Source of the DNA: Candidatus Thiodictyon syntrophicum
Lineage (GTDB): Bacteria; Pseudomonadota; Gammaproteobacteria; Chromatiales; Chromatiaceae
Direction: 5' to 3'
Assembly (NCBI RefSeq): GCF_002813775.1
Contig: NZ_CP020370.1
Span: 3,435,501 to 3,499,500, forward strand
Length of the DNA stretch: 64,000 bases
The notes beneath the pieces were generated by a model. It did not search any database. It saw only the letters and a program-made list of their open reading frames with translations, and was not told the origin of the DNA. This document shows positions 9,201 through 17,337 of the stretch, piece after piece (within the stretch, counting starts at the first letter, position 1; every line of letters begins with the position of its first letter). The position numbers were made by a program, and so were the translations under genes.

Positions 9201-11528
9201 GTCGACACGCAGGGGGTCTATACCTTTGCCAGCGGCCAGGTCGAGGAGATCCTGGGCTATGGGCCGGATGAGATCATCGGCCGCACGCCCTTCGATCTGA
9301 TGCCGCCGCAAGAGGTGGCGCGCGTGCGGGAGGGCTTCGCCGGGATTGCCGCGCAGCGGGGTGCCTTCCAACGTCTGGAGAACCGCAATCTGCGCAAGGA
9401 CGGCCGCGAGGTCATCATGGAATCCAGCGGGGGACCTATCTATGCCCCGGACGGCACCTGGAGCGGCTACCGCGGCTTTGACCGGGACGTGACGGCCTTG
9501 AAGGCGGCGCGCGAGGTATTGGAGCGCAGCCAACGTCAGTTGGAGGAACTGGTCGCCGCGCGCACCGCCGACCTGGCGGCAAGCGAGGACAAGCTGCGCC
9601 TGATCCTCGAATCCAGTGGGGATGGACTCATCGGCCTGGACGCCCGCGGTGCCGTGACCTTCACCAATCCCGCGGCGGAGGCGATGCTGGGTTACGCGGC
9701 CGGGGCCTTGATCGGGCAGGACCTGCACGCCGCCATTCACCAGTTCCGCGCCGACGCTACCCCAGAGCCCGCGGACCTTTGCCCGATCCTCGCGGCCCTG
9801 CGGACGGGGCTCCCCGCGCGCGTGGAAAACGACACCTTCCGGCGTGCCGACGGGACCGACCTCGCGGTCGCCTTCTCGACCCACCCCATGCGGCGCGACG
9901 CGGCCATCGTCGGGGCCGTCGTGGTCTTCTCCGATGCCACGCTACGCCGGCAGGCGGAGCAGGCCCGTGAGCAGGCGCGGGCCGAGGCGGAGCGGCTGGC
10001 GCGCATCAAGAGCGAGTTCCTGGCCAATATGAGCCATGAGATCCGCACCCCGCTCAATGGCGTGCTGGGCATGGCCCAGGTCGGCTACCGCGCGAGTCAC
10101 GCCGACCCGAAGCTGCATGAGACCTTCGCGCGCATCCTCGAATCCGGCCGGCTCTTGCTCTGCGTCGTCAATGACATCCTCGACTTCTCGAGGATCGAGG
10201 CCGGGAAGCTGCGGATTGAATCGGTTCCGATCGCCCCTGGCGCCATCGCCGATGAGGTCGCAGCGACCTTCCAGGAGTCGGCCCGGACCAAGGGCATCGC
10301 CTTGCATGTGGTCAAGTCCTCGGCGCTGCCGACGACCTGCCTGGGTGACCCGGTGCGACTGTCCCAGATCCTGCATAACCTGCTTGGTAATGGAATCAAA
10401 TTCACCCACCGGGGCGCCGTGACCTTGAGCGCCGGCCACGTCGGCGAGAAACTGCTGTTTACGGTCGATGACACCGGCATCGGCATGACCGAGGATCAAT
10501 TGACGCGCCTGTTTACGCCCTTCGAGCAGGCCGATGCGAGTACGGTGCGCAACTTCGGCGGCACCGGGCTCGGGTTGGCCATCACCCGCCGCCTCGTGGA
10601 GCTGATGTCCGGTGACATCCGGGTAACCAGCCAGCCGGGGCAGGGCACAAGCGTCCGGGTTTGCCTCCCCGGCGCGGCAACCGGCGACGCACCCACGGTG
10701 GGCGCCGCGGCTTGGACCGCCCCGACCGGTCGGCCGCGCCTTGCCGGCCTGCGCATCCTGGTCGCGGAAGACAATGAGATCAATCGCCTGGTGTTGGAAC
10801 AGATGCTGACGGCCGAGGGCGCCCAGGTCGGCCTGGCGGAAAATGGCCGCGGTGCCCTGGAGGCGGTCGGCGCCGACGGTGTCGCCTGGGATGCGGTCTT
10901 GATGGATGTGCAGATGCCGGAGATGGACGGACTGGAGGCCAGCCGACGGATCCTGGAACGGGCACCAGAGCTGCCGATCATCGGCCAAACCGCCCATGCG
11001 ATGGCGGAGGAACTCGATCAATGCCGCGCTGCCGGGATGGTGGGTCAGGTGTCGAAACCGATCGCGTATGAGGACCTGGTGGCCACGGTGCTGCTCCATG
11101 CGCGGCACCGCGGCCGGGAGCCGGGAGCCCAGGCTGACACCGACGCAACCCACGGTGACTTCGGCCGGAGTGGGGCGCCGGGTGACAGTGTGGATTGGGC
11201 GGGGCTCGCGGAGCGCTATCAGGGAAGAACCGCCTTTGTCGATCGTCTCGCGGCACTTGCCATCACCAACTATAGCGGGATGCCGGCGAGCCTGCGCCAA
11301 TGGGCCGCCGCCGGCAACCTGGCGGAGATCGGCGCCGCCGCGCACACCCTCAAATCCGTGGCCGGGAACCTGCGGGCAGACGCCACCGCCGCACTGGCCG
11401 AGTCGACGCAGCGGGCCGCCCGGACCGGAAATCCCGATGCCGCACTGTTGGCCCTGCAACTCGCCGACTCACTGGACTGGTTTATCGGGTCACTCGTGGC
11501 TCATCGCGCTGATCCCAAGCGGCCTTGA
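6300..11528 (+). CDS. CheB-CheR-PAS hybrid sensor histidine kinase with REC and HPt
   Basis: A 1742-residue fusion. In order: CheB methylesterase (1-190; GIGSSAGGLEA, AQHFP, GTGHDGTRG); CheR N-terminal and methyltransferase domains (about 205-460; VPGCAGGEEAYSIA); a long Glu/Asn/Leu coiled coil (about 630-720); four PAS regions (about 713-1217); HisKA with NMSHEIRTPLNG (His1246); HATPase (DTGIGMTEDQL, FGGTGLGLAI); REC with MDVQMPEMDG (Asp1536); and HPt with AHTLKSVAGNL (His1682). It should run a complete intramolecular phosphorelay in the cytosol; no membrane segment is seen. The start at 6300 opens directly on the CheB domain; GTG at 6222 is an alternative. The 3' end overlaps the convergent HD-GYP gene by 47 bases. 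Confidence 0.93.
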   Translation: MNQGRAQWVVGIGSSAGGLEAMRPLVRELRPAGLATYIVAQHFPRASADNLTEILGRDCPLRVKRIEDGEPLRPDQVFVTPPGRHVEVRDGRLRLLEPGADAGVVPSIDTLFESLAQGYGVHAVGVLLSGTGHDGTRGAEAIRRAGGRVLVQRPDSAAQGGMAQSALTAGLANDSLAPQDLAAWLNTIDEEPAGDQPAATALTEIDDQTLKELLTLVAAASQTDFSRYKEATLRRQVLRRMGALRLACPSDYLRFMRANPDEALVLRQHFMISVSAFFRDPGVFAALRGVLGALVAAARPPGPIRVWVPGCAGGEEAYSIAAILADLLGERLPQVGAQVFATDLDAQAIAAARAGVYPRTRLEGLDAGLCERFFVEGRDALRVSKTLRELCVFAEHDLLRHPPFTHMDLVSCRNVLIYFSAALQEELYAKFHYALNPGGLLLLGKAECGETVSRLFEPVDLESRIYRRRDLPTPPLAHRHWGGAASRFAEPSRPPAEVRTRDTEGTMHALLVQHYAPPSVLVNERLQALHFHGQVQRYLNLVQGQADLSVVALSLPALRSEVRTTAHLALLQGEGEVRGRPTPVTIDGQTVMVQVVVRRTEPRAAVLTLSFEEQPVPGVPAAEPNGTGPSIADELLLELQATRGHLHAIIGELESSNTDLQSLNEELQVSTEELQSTNEELQAGNEELSTLNDELQFKTNELASVNDLLDSIQNSIQLALVVVDEQFRVRRFNALAVRIFGLVPDDLGHSLAGIPCTLTLPRLRQQVETVVAGGSPLVQRVSQQGRDYLMQIAPHLDAAGQRIGAVLTFADISELTRAEAQRIEAEERFRLFMDHSPAIAWIKDADGRHIYLSRTFEQRFGVRLENWRGKTDAELGTASAADTLWRADREALAAGLPVEREDETLDPDGRVRIWHSISIPFCDAAGRSYVGGIGIDMTERKRAELALAASEARYRALVETSFDWMWEVDTQGVYTFASGQVEEILGYGPDEIIGRTPFDLMPPQEVARVREGFAGIAAQRGAFQRLENRNLRKDGREVIMESSGGPIYAPDGTWSGYRGFDRDVTALKAAREVLERSQRQLEELVAARTADLAASEDKLRLILESSGDGLIGLDARGAVTFTNPAAEAMLGYAAGALIGQDLHAAIHQFRADATPEPADLCPILAALRTGLPARVENDTFRRADGTDLAVAFSTHPMRRDAAIVGAVVVFSDATLRRQAEQAREQARAEAERLARIKSEFLANMSHEIRTPLNGVLGMAQVGYRASHADPKLHETFARILESGRLLLCVVNDILDFSRIEAGKLRIESVPIAPGAIADEVAATFQESARTKGIALHVVKSSALPTTCLGDPVRLSQILHNLLGNGIKFTHRGAVTLSAGHVGEKLLFTVDDTGIGMTEDQLTRLFTPFEQADASTVRNFGGTGLGLAITRRLVELMSGDIRVTSQPGQGTSVRVCLPGAATGDAPTVGAAAWTAPTGRPRLAGLRILVAEDNEINRLVLEQMLTAEGAQVGLAENGRGALEAVGADGVAWDAVLMDVQMPEMDGLEASRRILERAPELPIIGQTAHAMAEELDQCRAAGMVGQVSKPIAYEDLVATVLLHARHRGREPGAQADTDATHGDFGRSGAPGDSVDWAGLAERYQGRTAFVDRLAALAITNYSGMPASLRQWAAAGNLAEIGAAAHTLKSVAGNLRADATAALAESTQRAARTGNPDAALLALQLADSLDWFIGSLVAHRADPKRP

Positions 11529-12261
11529 TTTCAAGGATGCGCGGCAGACAGGTCTCCAAAGCCGCGATCAAGGCCGGATCGAACTGCTTGCCGGCACCCG
11601 CGCGCAGGGTGGCGAGCGCCCGCTCGACCGGCCAGGCCGCCTGGTCGGGCTCGGTCATGGTGAGCGCGGCCAAGGCATCGGCGATGGCGACGATGCGTGC
11701 CGCTTGCGGAATGGCCTCCCCGGCCAGCCCCATCAGGTACCCGCTGCCATCCCATCTTTCGTGATGATAGAGGGCAATCTCGGCCGCCAACTGAAAGAGG
11801 GGCGCGGCGCTGCCGGATAGGATCTCAAACCCGGCAGCACTGTGCTCCTGCATGACGGCCCACTGCCGGGCATCCAAGGCGCCGGGTTTGCGCAAGATGG
11901 TTCCGGGGATACCGATCTTGCCGGTATCGCGCATCGCCGCCGCCAGTTCGAGCAGTTCGCAACGCGCCGTTGACCAATGCCGCGCCACGGCCAGTTGGCG
12001 GGCAAAGGCGGCCATCCGCCAGATATGGGTACCGGTATCGGCATCATTGTAATGTGCGGCCCTGGCGAGCATGACCACCGCATCCCGCCAACTCGCCTCC
12101 AACGCCGTAGCCTGCACCAGCGACAGGTGATTGCGCACCCGCGCCCGCACGATCTCCGCCGACACCGGCTTGCTCAGATAATCGACACAGCCGGCCGCGA
12201 AGCCGATTCCCTCATCAGCCAGGTCCGACAGCGAGGCGATGAGAATGGGGTCGGGCATCAT
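11482..12261 (-). CDS. truncated REC plus degenerate HD-GYP domain protein
   Basis: A 259-residue protein starting at an ATG with GAGGAG in front. It keeps only the last third of a receiver domain (GFAAGCVDYLSKPVSAEIV) and lacks the phospho-acceptor Asp. The HD-GYP domain follows, but two hallmark sites are changed: the metal-binding HD of HDxGKIGIP is RD (Arg111-Asp112 in MRDTGKIGIP) and GYP is GYL (WDGSGYLMGL). HHERWDG and the TGTHIWRM block are kept. Without the His it is unlikely to hydrolyse cyclic di-GMP; it may bind it, or be decaying. The intact paralogue lies at 14044-15228. Confidence 0.85.
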   Translation of the reverse strand: MMPDPILIASLSDLADEGIGFAAGCVDYLSKPVSAEIVRARVRNHLSLVQATALEASWRDAVVMLARAAHYNDADTGTHIWRMAAFARQLAVARHWSTARCELLELAAAMRDTGKIGIPGTILRKPGALDARQWAVMQEHSAAGFEILSGSAAPLFQLAAEIALYHHERWDGSGYLMGLAGEAIPQAARIVAIADALAALTMTEPDQAAWPVERALATLRAGAGKQFDPALIAALETCLPRILEIKAAWDQRDEPRVTR

Positions 12262-12855
12262 GGCGTCACTCCTCAATCGCAGTTGTCCGGACAGACAGCG
12301 GCGCTGTTGTCAATGACTCGGCGGCGGGAAGATCAAAATCGGTCAAAGGGTGCAGGGGCATACCCGGTGCGGCCCCATCAGGGTCATCGCCCCGCACGAC
12401 GGTCCCGGTTGGGACCTGGGGTCCACGCGCACGCGCTCTGGCGCGCGCCGGCTTGAGTGTAACACCAGACCCGCCGGGCCCGCCGTCGCGTACCCAGGGT
12501 GAGGCCCTGGCTGGACGGCCTCTTCCAGGCCGCGACCCTGGATGTCCTGCTCGGCGGCCAGCCGCCGCAGTCGCGCCCACCCGCGGGTTGAGTGGTATCG
12601 GCGCGGCCTGGCCCAGTGCCGCGGGCTGGACGGGGCGAATGCTCAATGCCGTTGGGTTGAGCGCTGCCGGCTCCCAGGCTCCGCCGTCACTGCCACTAAG
12701 TTGAGCCGCAATGGCTACTGGGAGCGCCGCACCCCAGTGCGGCGCGGCCTCTGCTCAACCCACACCGGCGAGATTGTTTGCGAGAGCGCGCCGCACTGGG
12801 GTGCGGCGCTCCCAGGCCGGGCCGCCCCGCGGGGCGGGCGGCGGCCGGTCGGACA
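12262..12855. other. intergenic stretch with Rpn 3' fragment and palindromes
   Basis: The first 240 bases carry no recognisable gene. From 12506 the sequence matches the end of the Rpn gene (12506-12591, out of any long frame) and then the intergenic DNA upstream of phosphoesterase copy 1. It includes the GGACGGGGCGAATGC unit and two copies of a GAGCGCCGCACYCCAGTGCGG-type palindrome, at about 12720 and 12785. Confidence 0.6.
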
Positions 12856-13958
12856 TCACCCGTCTACCGACTCGGTCCCTGAACCATCCGGCGCCGCGGC
12901 GCGGCGCAGGCAATGGATGGTGACCTCCGGCGGGCAGTTGAAGCGTGCCGCGATGATGCTGCTGCCGGCCCCGCGGGAGGTGTAGCCCTGCATCCGGCGC
13001 CAGCGCCAGGCGCCGGCACGCACGCGCTGCGGGGCGCGGGAGTGGCTGATCAGGGCGAAACCGCCGGGCAGACAGATCTGGCCGCCGTGGGTGTGGCCGC
13101 AGAGCATGAGGGCGAACCCCAGGCTGGCCGCCGCGCGAAAGGGCTCCGGGGCATGGGCCAGCAGGATCGCGGGGGCGTCGGGCGGGATGGCGGCGGCGGC
13201 GGCCTCCAGGTTGTGGGTGCGGTAGCGGTTGGGGTCGTCGATCCCGGCGAGGAAGACCCGCTCGCCGCCGCGCTCGATGGGCAGGGACTCGTTGATCAGC
13301 AGGCGGATGCCCAGGGCCTCGATCGGCGGGACCATCTCGATGCTGTCGTTGTTGCCCAGGACGGCATAGACGGGTCCGTGCAGGTGGGGGCGCAACTGGG
13401 CCAGGGCGGCGAGGGCCGGCTCGCAGGGGCCGACGGCCGAGGCGCAATAGTCGCCGGTCAGGACGCACAGGTCATAGCTGAGGGGGCGCACGCGCGCGAT
13501 GATGGCCTGGAGGATCGCCGCGTCCAGGTCGAGGTGCAGATCGGAGAGGTGCAGGATACGCAGGCCGTCAAAGGGGCCGGGCAGGGCGGCGATGGGCACC
13601 GTCCGTTCGACCAAGGCAAGCGTGGTGGCGTTACGCCGGCCGCGGGCGGACAGACCGCTGGCGCGCACGCCCAGTTCGATCAGGAGGTGGGTCAGGCGGC
13701 CGCGCTCCAGACCCAGGAAGCGGTAGCGATGCGCCTCAATGCTGTCGCGATAGTCCTGCTCCAGGCCCCGGCGCATCCGCACCAGGGCGGCCCCGAGGCG
13801 GCCGGCCAACGGGTCGGGCGCCCGGTCCGGGCCGGTCGGGGCCGGCGGCGCAACCGGCGCGGCCGGCTCCGACGGATGGTGGACGGTGGCGATCGGCCCC
13901 CCCGGGGTCGTGGCCGCGGATGCTGCTCGGTTCATGGCGTGGGTCCTATGATGGGGTC
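12506..13958. repeat. tandem duplication unit 2, distal part
   Basis: Matches 4407-5856 with only scattered changes and a 3-base length difference near 12840. It spans the Rpn 3' fragment, repeat DNA and phosphoesterase copy 2. Similarity stops abruptly after the phosphoesterase leader at about 13958. Confidence 0.85.
12856..13935 (-). CDS. metallophosphoesterase, copy 2
   Basis: A 359-residue near-identical twin of the gene at 4754-5833, with the same metal-binding blocks LHLSDLHLD, GDY, GNND, HAPE and GHTHGGQ. About nine substitutions are visible (for example Cys to Ala in the LGA-LVRMRRG segment, Gly to Glu in DSI-AHRYRF, Tyr to Gly in LER-RLTHLL), all before residue about 190, while the last half is identical. 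That pattern suggests recent duplication or gene conversion. Reading frame and active site are intact, so both copies are probably functional. Confidence 0.9.
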   Translation of the reverse strand: MNRAASAATTPGGPIATVHHPSEPAAPVAPPAPTGPDRAPDPLAGRLGAALVRMRRGLEQDYRDSIEAHRYRFLGLERGRLTHLLIELGVRASGLSARGRRNATTLALVERTVPIAALPGPFDGLRILHLSDLHLDLDAAILQAIIARVRPLSYDLCVLTGDYCASAVGPCEPALAALAQLRPHLHGPVYAVLGNNDSIEMVPPIEALGIRLLINESLPIERGGERVFLAGIDDPNRYRTHNLEAAAAAIPPDAPAILLAHAPEPFRAAASLGFALMLCGHTHGGQICLPGGFALISHSRAPQRVRAGAWRWRRMQGYTSRGAGSSIIAARFNCPPEVTIHCLRRAAAPDGSGTESVDG

Positions 13959-14043
13959 GGGACCCGGCCGCGCCCCGTCCGGCTCAGGACGGCGGACCTC
14001 CTGGGCCGCGACCGTCTCAGCGGCCCCGGGGTCCGCCCGGTCA

Positions 14044-15228
14044 TCAGGGCGCCGGTCCTGCCGGTGTCACGGCCGGCGGTGCGGGCTCATGGGTCGCGGC
14101 GTCCTGATGGCGCCGTGCAATGGCGGCAAAGGCGTCGAACCCGGCGACGAAGGCATCCACCGCGTCCGGATCGAAGTGGGTGCCGCGGCCCTTGGCGATG
14201 ATCTCGCGGGCCTCCGCGAAGGGCAGGGCACTCTTGTAGACCCGTGCCGAGACCAGCGCGTCGAAGACGTCGGCGAGCGCCATGAGTCGGGCCGCCAGCG
14301 GGATCTGCTCACCGCTCAGACCGTCGGGATAGCCCTGGCCGTCCCACCGCTCGTGGTGCCAGCGGGCGATCTCCCGGGCCAGGGTGAGAAACTCCAACTG
14401 CCTGGGGATACTGCGCTCGGCCCAGGCAATCGCCTCGGCACCCAGGGCGGCGTGGGTCTTCATCACCGCCCACTCCTGCGGGTCGAGCGGGCCGGGTTTG
14501 AGCAGGATCTGGTCCGGGATGCCGACCTTGCCGATGTCGTGCAGGGGCGCGGAGCGGACCAGGACCTCGATGAAGTGGTTGGTCAGCACCGCGCTGAAGC
14601 GCGGATGGTGACGCAGCCGGCCCGCCAACTCCAGCACATAGCCCTGGGTCCGCAGGATGTGGTTGCCGGTTTCCAGATCGCGAATCTCGGCCAGGTGCGC
14701 CAGGGCGCGGATGCTGACCTCCTGGATCATGGTGTTCTCCTCCATGCGCCGACTGACCTCCTGCTCCAGCCAGGTATTCTGGTCGCGCAGGCGGTCGCGC
14801 GCCCACTTCAACTCCAGGTGGGTCCGCACCCGTGCCTGCACCACCGCCGGGATGAAGGGCTTGCTGATATAGTCCACCGCCCCGGCCGTCAAGCCCTGGA
14901 CCTCGGAGCGGGTGTCGTCCAGGGCGGTGACGAAGATGACCGGGATCGCCCGCGTGAGGGGGTTCGCGCGCAGGCGCTCCAGGACCTCGAAGCCGTCCAT
15001 CCCGGGCATCATGATATCCAACAGCACCAGGTCCGGGCGCGGTGGCGAGGCGGCGACCCGCAGGGCCTGGAGGCCGGAGCGCGCCGCCCGCACCCGATGG
15101 TGGTCACTGAGGATCTCCGCCAACACCGCCAGGTTTTCCGGCTGGTCATCGACGATCAGCAGCGTCGCCCCCGGGGCGTCGTCGCTGCGGCGAACGGTTG
15201 CCGGGGGCGGCGGCGTGGGGTCACTCAT
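14044..15228 (-). CDS. response regulator with HD-GYP cyclic di-GMP phosphodiesterase domain
   Basis: A 394-residue cytoplasmic protein. The receiver domain occupies about residues 22-140 (LLIVDDQPEN, phospho-acceptor in LVLLDIMMPGMDGFEV, VTALDD, GAVDYISKP). A helical linker leads to an HD-GYP domain with all key motifs: ETGNHILRTQ, HDIGKVGIPD, HHERWDGQGYPDGL and ARLMALADVFDAL. It should hydrolyse cyclic di-GMP under control of a histidine kinase; the hybrid kinase at 6300-11528 is a candidate partner by proximity only. The C terminus is Ala/Pro rich. Confidence 0.95.
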   Translation of the reverse strand: MSDPTPPPPATVRRSDDAPGATLLIVDDQPENLAVLAEILSDHHRVRAARSGLQALRVAASPPRPDLVLLDIMMPGMDGFEVLERLRANPLTRAIPVIFVTALDDTRSEVQGLTAGAVDYISKPFIPAVVQARVRTHLELKWARDRLRDQNTWLEQEVSRRMEENTMIQEVSIRALAHLAEIRDLETGNHILRTQGYVLELAGRLRHHPRFSAVLTNHFIEVLVRSAPLHDIGKVGIPDQILLKPGPLDPQEWAVMKTHAALGAEAIAWAERSIPRQLEFLTLAREIARWHHERWDGQGYPDGLSGEQIPLAARLMALADVFDALVSARVYKSALPFAEAREIIAKGRGTHFDPDAVDAFVAGFDAFAAIARRHQDAATHEPAPPAVTPAGPAP

Positions 15229-15773
15229 CTGGGGTCACTCATTGAGATCGCCGCTGCCGGCGGGGCGCGCAAGGGGCCGCGTCGCGCGGCTTGATGGTCT
15301 TGATGACATGCTCCAGGGTGGTCCCGGGTGTGTGACGATGTACCATGCTGCGGGTTTTGCGTCGGCAGTTCAACGCCAGGGTGCGCGACTTGACAAGTCG
15401 CGCCGCCGCCGGTCCTGTCCCCGGGGGCGGTTGTGCACACCCGGGACCCTCGGTGAAAAACGCACCAGGCGCGGCGGTCTTTCCCGTCAAGCAATTGAAA
15501 TAGGATCATAACAGATTATTATATAAGAACTTTTGCTGCCGGTTGCGGCTGCGCCCCAAGGAAAATGACGTCTGAAATGAGCGACTTGCCCGCCTGCCGC
15601 GGGCCTTCGTCCACAGAGTTATCCACAGGTTTGCCGGGCGCGCCCGGCGCTGCCGGCCACGGCCGCCGCGCAGGCTGGCGATGGCGGCCAGCCCATGGTC
15701 TAATCCGCCAGCCTTCGCGTCAGTTGCGTTGCGCGCGGACTCATTGTCGTTTCAGGCCAAGCCGAGGTGCCCG
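15229..15773. other. intergenic region between the HD-GYP regulator and ogt
   Basis: A 545-base gap with divergent genes on both sides. It holds an unusually AT-rich island (15490-15535) that contains a promoter-like element, and a single exact DnaA-box-like TTATCCACA at 15619-15627. No open frame in it resembles a known protein. Confidence 0.5.
15495..15522 (+). promoter_or_regulatory. candidate sigma-70 promoter
   Basis: TTGAAA (15495-15500), a 16-base spacer and TATTAT (15517-15522) match the -35 and -10 consensus at 5 of 6 positions each, inside an AT-rich island. It points toward ogt-xerD, about 250 bases upstream of the ogt start. A short transcript could equally start here. Confidence 0.35.
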
Positions 15774-16247
15774 ATGCCGATGGCCCTGTTCGCCACCCCC
15801 CTGGGTCCCATCGGCCTGCGCTGGACGGGGGAGACCTTGCTCGCGGTCGACCTGGAGCCGCCGTCCGCAGTGGCCGATGCGGCGGCGGTGCCGCCCGCGC
15901 TCGGCCGCCAACTCAGCGCCTACTTTGCGGACGGCGCGGCGCGCTTCGAGGTGCCCCTGCAACTGTGCGGTACGTCCTTCCAGCGGCGGGTCTGGGCGGC
16001 CATCCGGGCCATCCCGGCCGGGACGACCCGCACCTACGCCGACCTGGCGCGCGACCTGGGCAGCGCCCCGCGGGCCGTGGGTCAGGCCTGCCGGGCCAAC
16101 CCTTGCCCCATCGTCGTGCCGTGCCACCGGGTGGTGGCGGTGCGCGGTCTGGGCGGCTTCGCCGGGGAGCGTGCGGGACACAAGCTCGCGCTCAAGCGTC
16201 AGTTGCTCCGGCATGAGGGGGTGGCGGTGGACGCCGGGGGTGACTGA
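15774..16247 (+). CDS. ogt: methylated-DNA-[protein]-cysteine S-methyltransferase
   Basis: A 157-residue suicide repair enzyme that takes the methyl group from O6-methylguanine. Visible are the fold-defining GTSFQRRVWAAIRAIPAGTT, the arginine-finger region APRAVGQACRANPCP and the active-site PCHRVV with the acceptor Cys. The start at 15774 (MPMALFATPLG) removes a low-complexity lead-in that longer starts would add. The stop codon overlaps the start of xerD by one base (TGATG), so the two are translationally coupled. Confidence 0.93.
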   Translation: MPMALFATPLGPIGLRWTGETLLAVDLEPPSAVADAAAVPPALGRQLSAYFADGAARFEVPLQLCGTSFQRRVWAAIRAIPAGTTRTYADLARDLGSAPRAVGQACRANPCPIVVPCHRVVAVRGLGGFAGERAGHKLALKRQLLRHEGVAVDAGGD

Positions 16248-17143
16248 TGGCGGATGACCGCGCCGTCATCGAGGGCTTCGCCGACATCCTGTGGATGGAA
16301 CGGGGCCTGAGTCAGAACACGCTGGCGGCCTATCAGTCGGACCTGCGGGCCTTCGCCGTCTGGATCGAACGCGAGCGCGGGCGCTGTCTGCTCGAGGCGC
16401 AGCGGCTCGATTTGCTCGACTACCTGGCGGTCCTGTCGGTGGCGGGGCGCAAGCCGCGTTCCGCGGCGCGCCTGCTGTCCTGTCTGCGTCAGTTCTATCA
16501 GCACCAGGTGCGACAGGGCGAGATCCAGGCGGACCCGAGCGCCCGGGTGGACGCCCCCAAGCTGGGCCGGCCCTTGCCGAAGAGCCTGACCGAGGCGGAG
16601 GTCGAGGCCCTGTTGGGGGCCCCTGACCCCACGGACGCGCGCGGCCATCGTGACCGCACCATGCTGGAGGTCCTTTATGCCGGGGGGCTGCGCGTGACCG
16701 AGCTCGTCACCCTCGGTTCCGGCCAGGTGAGCCTGACCCAAGGGGTGGTGCGGGTCGCGGGCAAGGGGGGCAAGGAGCGGTTGGTGCCGCTCGGTGAGGA
16801 CGCCGTGGACTGGCTCGCGCAGTTCGTGCGTGGGCCCCGCCAGGACCTGCTGGGCGGGCGCACGAGCGACTTCCTGTTTCCTACCAGCCGCAGCGACTGC
16901 ATGACCCGCCAGGCCTTTTGGCAACTGATCAAGCGTTATGCGATCCAGGCCGGGGTTGTGAAGCCACTCTCGCCCCACACCTTACGCCATGCCTTCGCGA
17001 CGCACCTGTTGAACCACGGCGCGGACCTGCGCGTGGTGCAGATGTTGCTGGGCCACAGCAGCCTCTCGACCACCCAGATCTACACGCACGTCGCGCGCGA
17101 GCGCCTGAAACAACTGCACGCGCGGCATCATCCTAGGGGTTGA
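16247..17143 (+). CDS. xerD: site-specific tyrosine recombinase XerD
   Basis: A 298-residue tyrosine recombinase of standard XerD length. It has the SAM-like N-terminal domain (ENTLAAY-type SQNTLAAYQSDLRAF) and the catalytic set Arg in YAGGLRVTEL, Lys in VAGKGGKERLVPL, His and Arg in SPHTLRHAFATHLL, His in LGHSSLSTTQIY, and the Tyr nucleophile in IYTHVARE. With XerC it resolves chromosome dimers at dif. It forms an operon with ogt. The insertion sequence has landed just downstream of the stop codon. Confidence 0.95.
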   Translation: MADDRAVIEGFADILWMERGLSQNTLAAYQSDLRAFAVWIERERGRCLLEAQRLDLLDYLAVLSVAGRKPRSAARLLSCLRQFYQHQVRQGEIQADPSARVDAPKLGRPLPKSLTEAEVEALLGAPDPTDARGHRDRTMLEVLYAGGLRVTELVTLGSGQVSLTQGVVRVAGKGGKERLVPLGEDAVDWLAQFVRGPRQDLLGGRTSDFLFPTSRSDCMTRQAFWQLIKRYAIQAGVVKPLSPHTLRHAFATHLLNHGADLRVVQMLLGHSSLSTTQIYTHVARERLKQLHARHHPRG

Positions 17144-17173
17144 GCTGGCGTGACCCGGCGCCGCCCGCCGCCG

Positions 17174-17184
17174 GGCCGCGGCGC
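17174..17184. repeat. target-site duplication, left copy
   Basis: GGCCGCGGCGC immediately outside the left inverted repeat of the insertion sequence; its twin is at 19992-20002. Eleven bases is longer than usual for most IS families. Confidence 0.75.
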
Positions 17185-17337
17185 AGCCCTGAAGCATAAC
17201 CGCGCCACCCCAGTCACGGCGCGGGCTGGCGGGGGTTAGAGAAAGTTAATGTTCGCACAAGGGGGTAGACACCGCGCGGCGACTCTGGCAGGATTAATGG
17301 CAGGGTAATCGGTCTGCCGTTCCGCCGGGGGGTGGCG

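Noticed and set aside
15619-15627. Exact DnaA-box-like TTATCCACA
   Set aside because: A single box without a cluster, DUE or replication gene nearby; not evidence for an origin.
16247-17143. XerD-like recombinase as the integrase of an island
   Set aside because: It matches housekeeping XerD in length and motifs and is coupled to ogt; no attachment sites were found.
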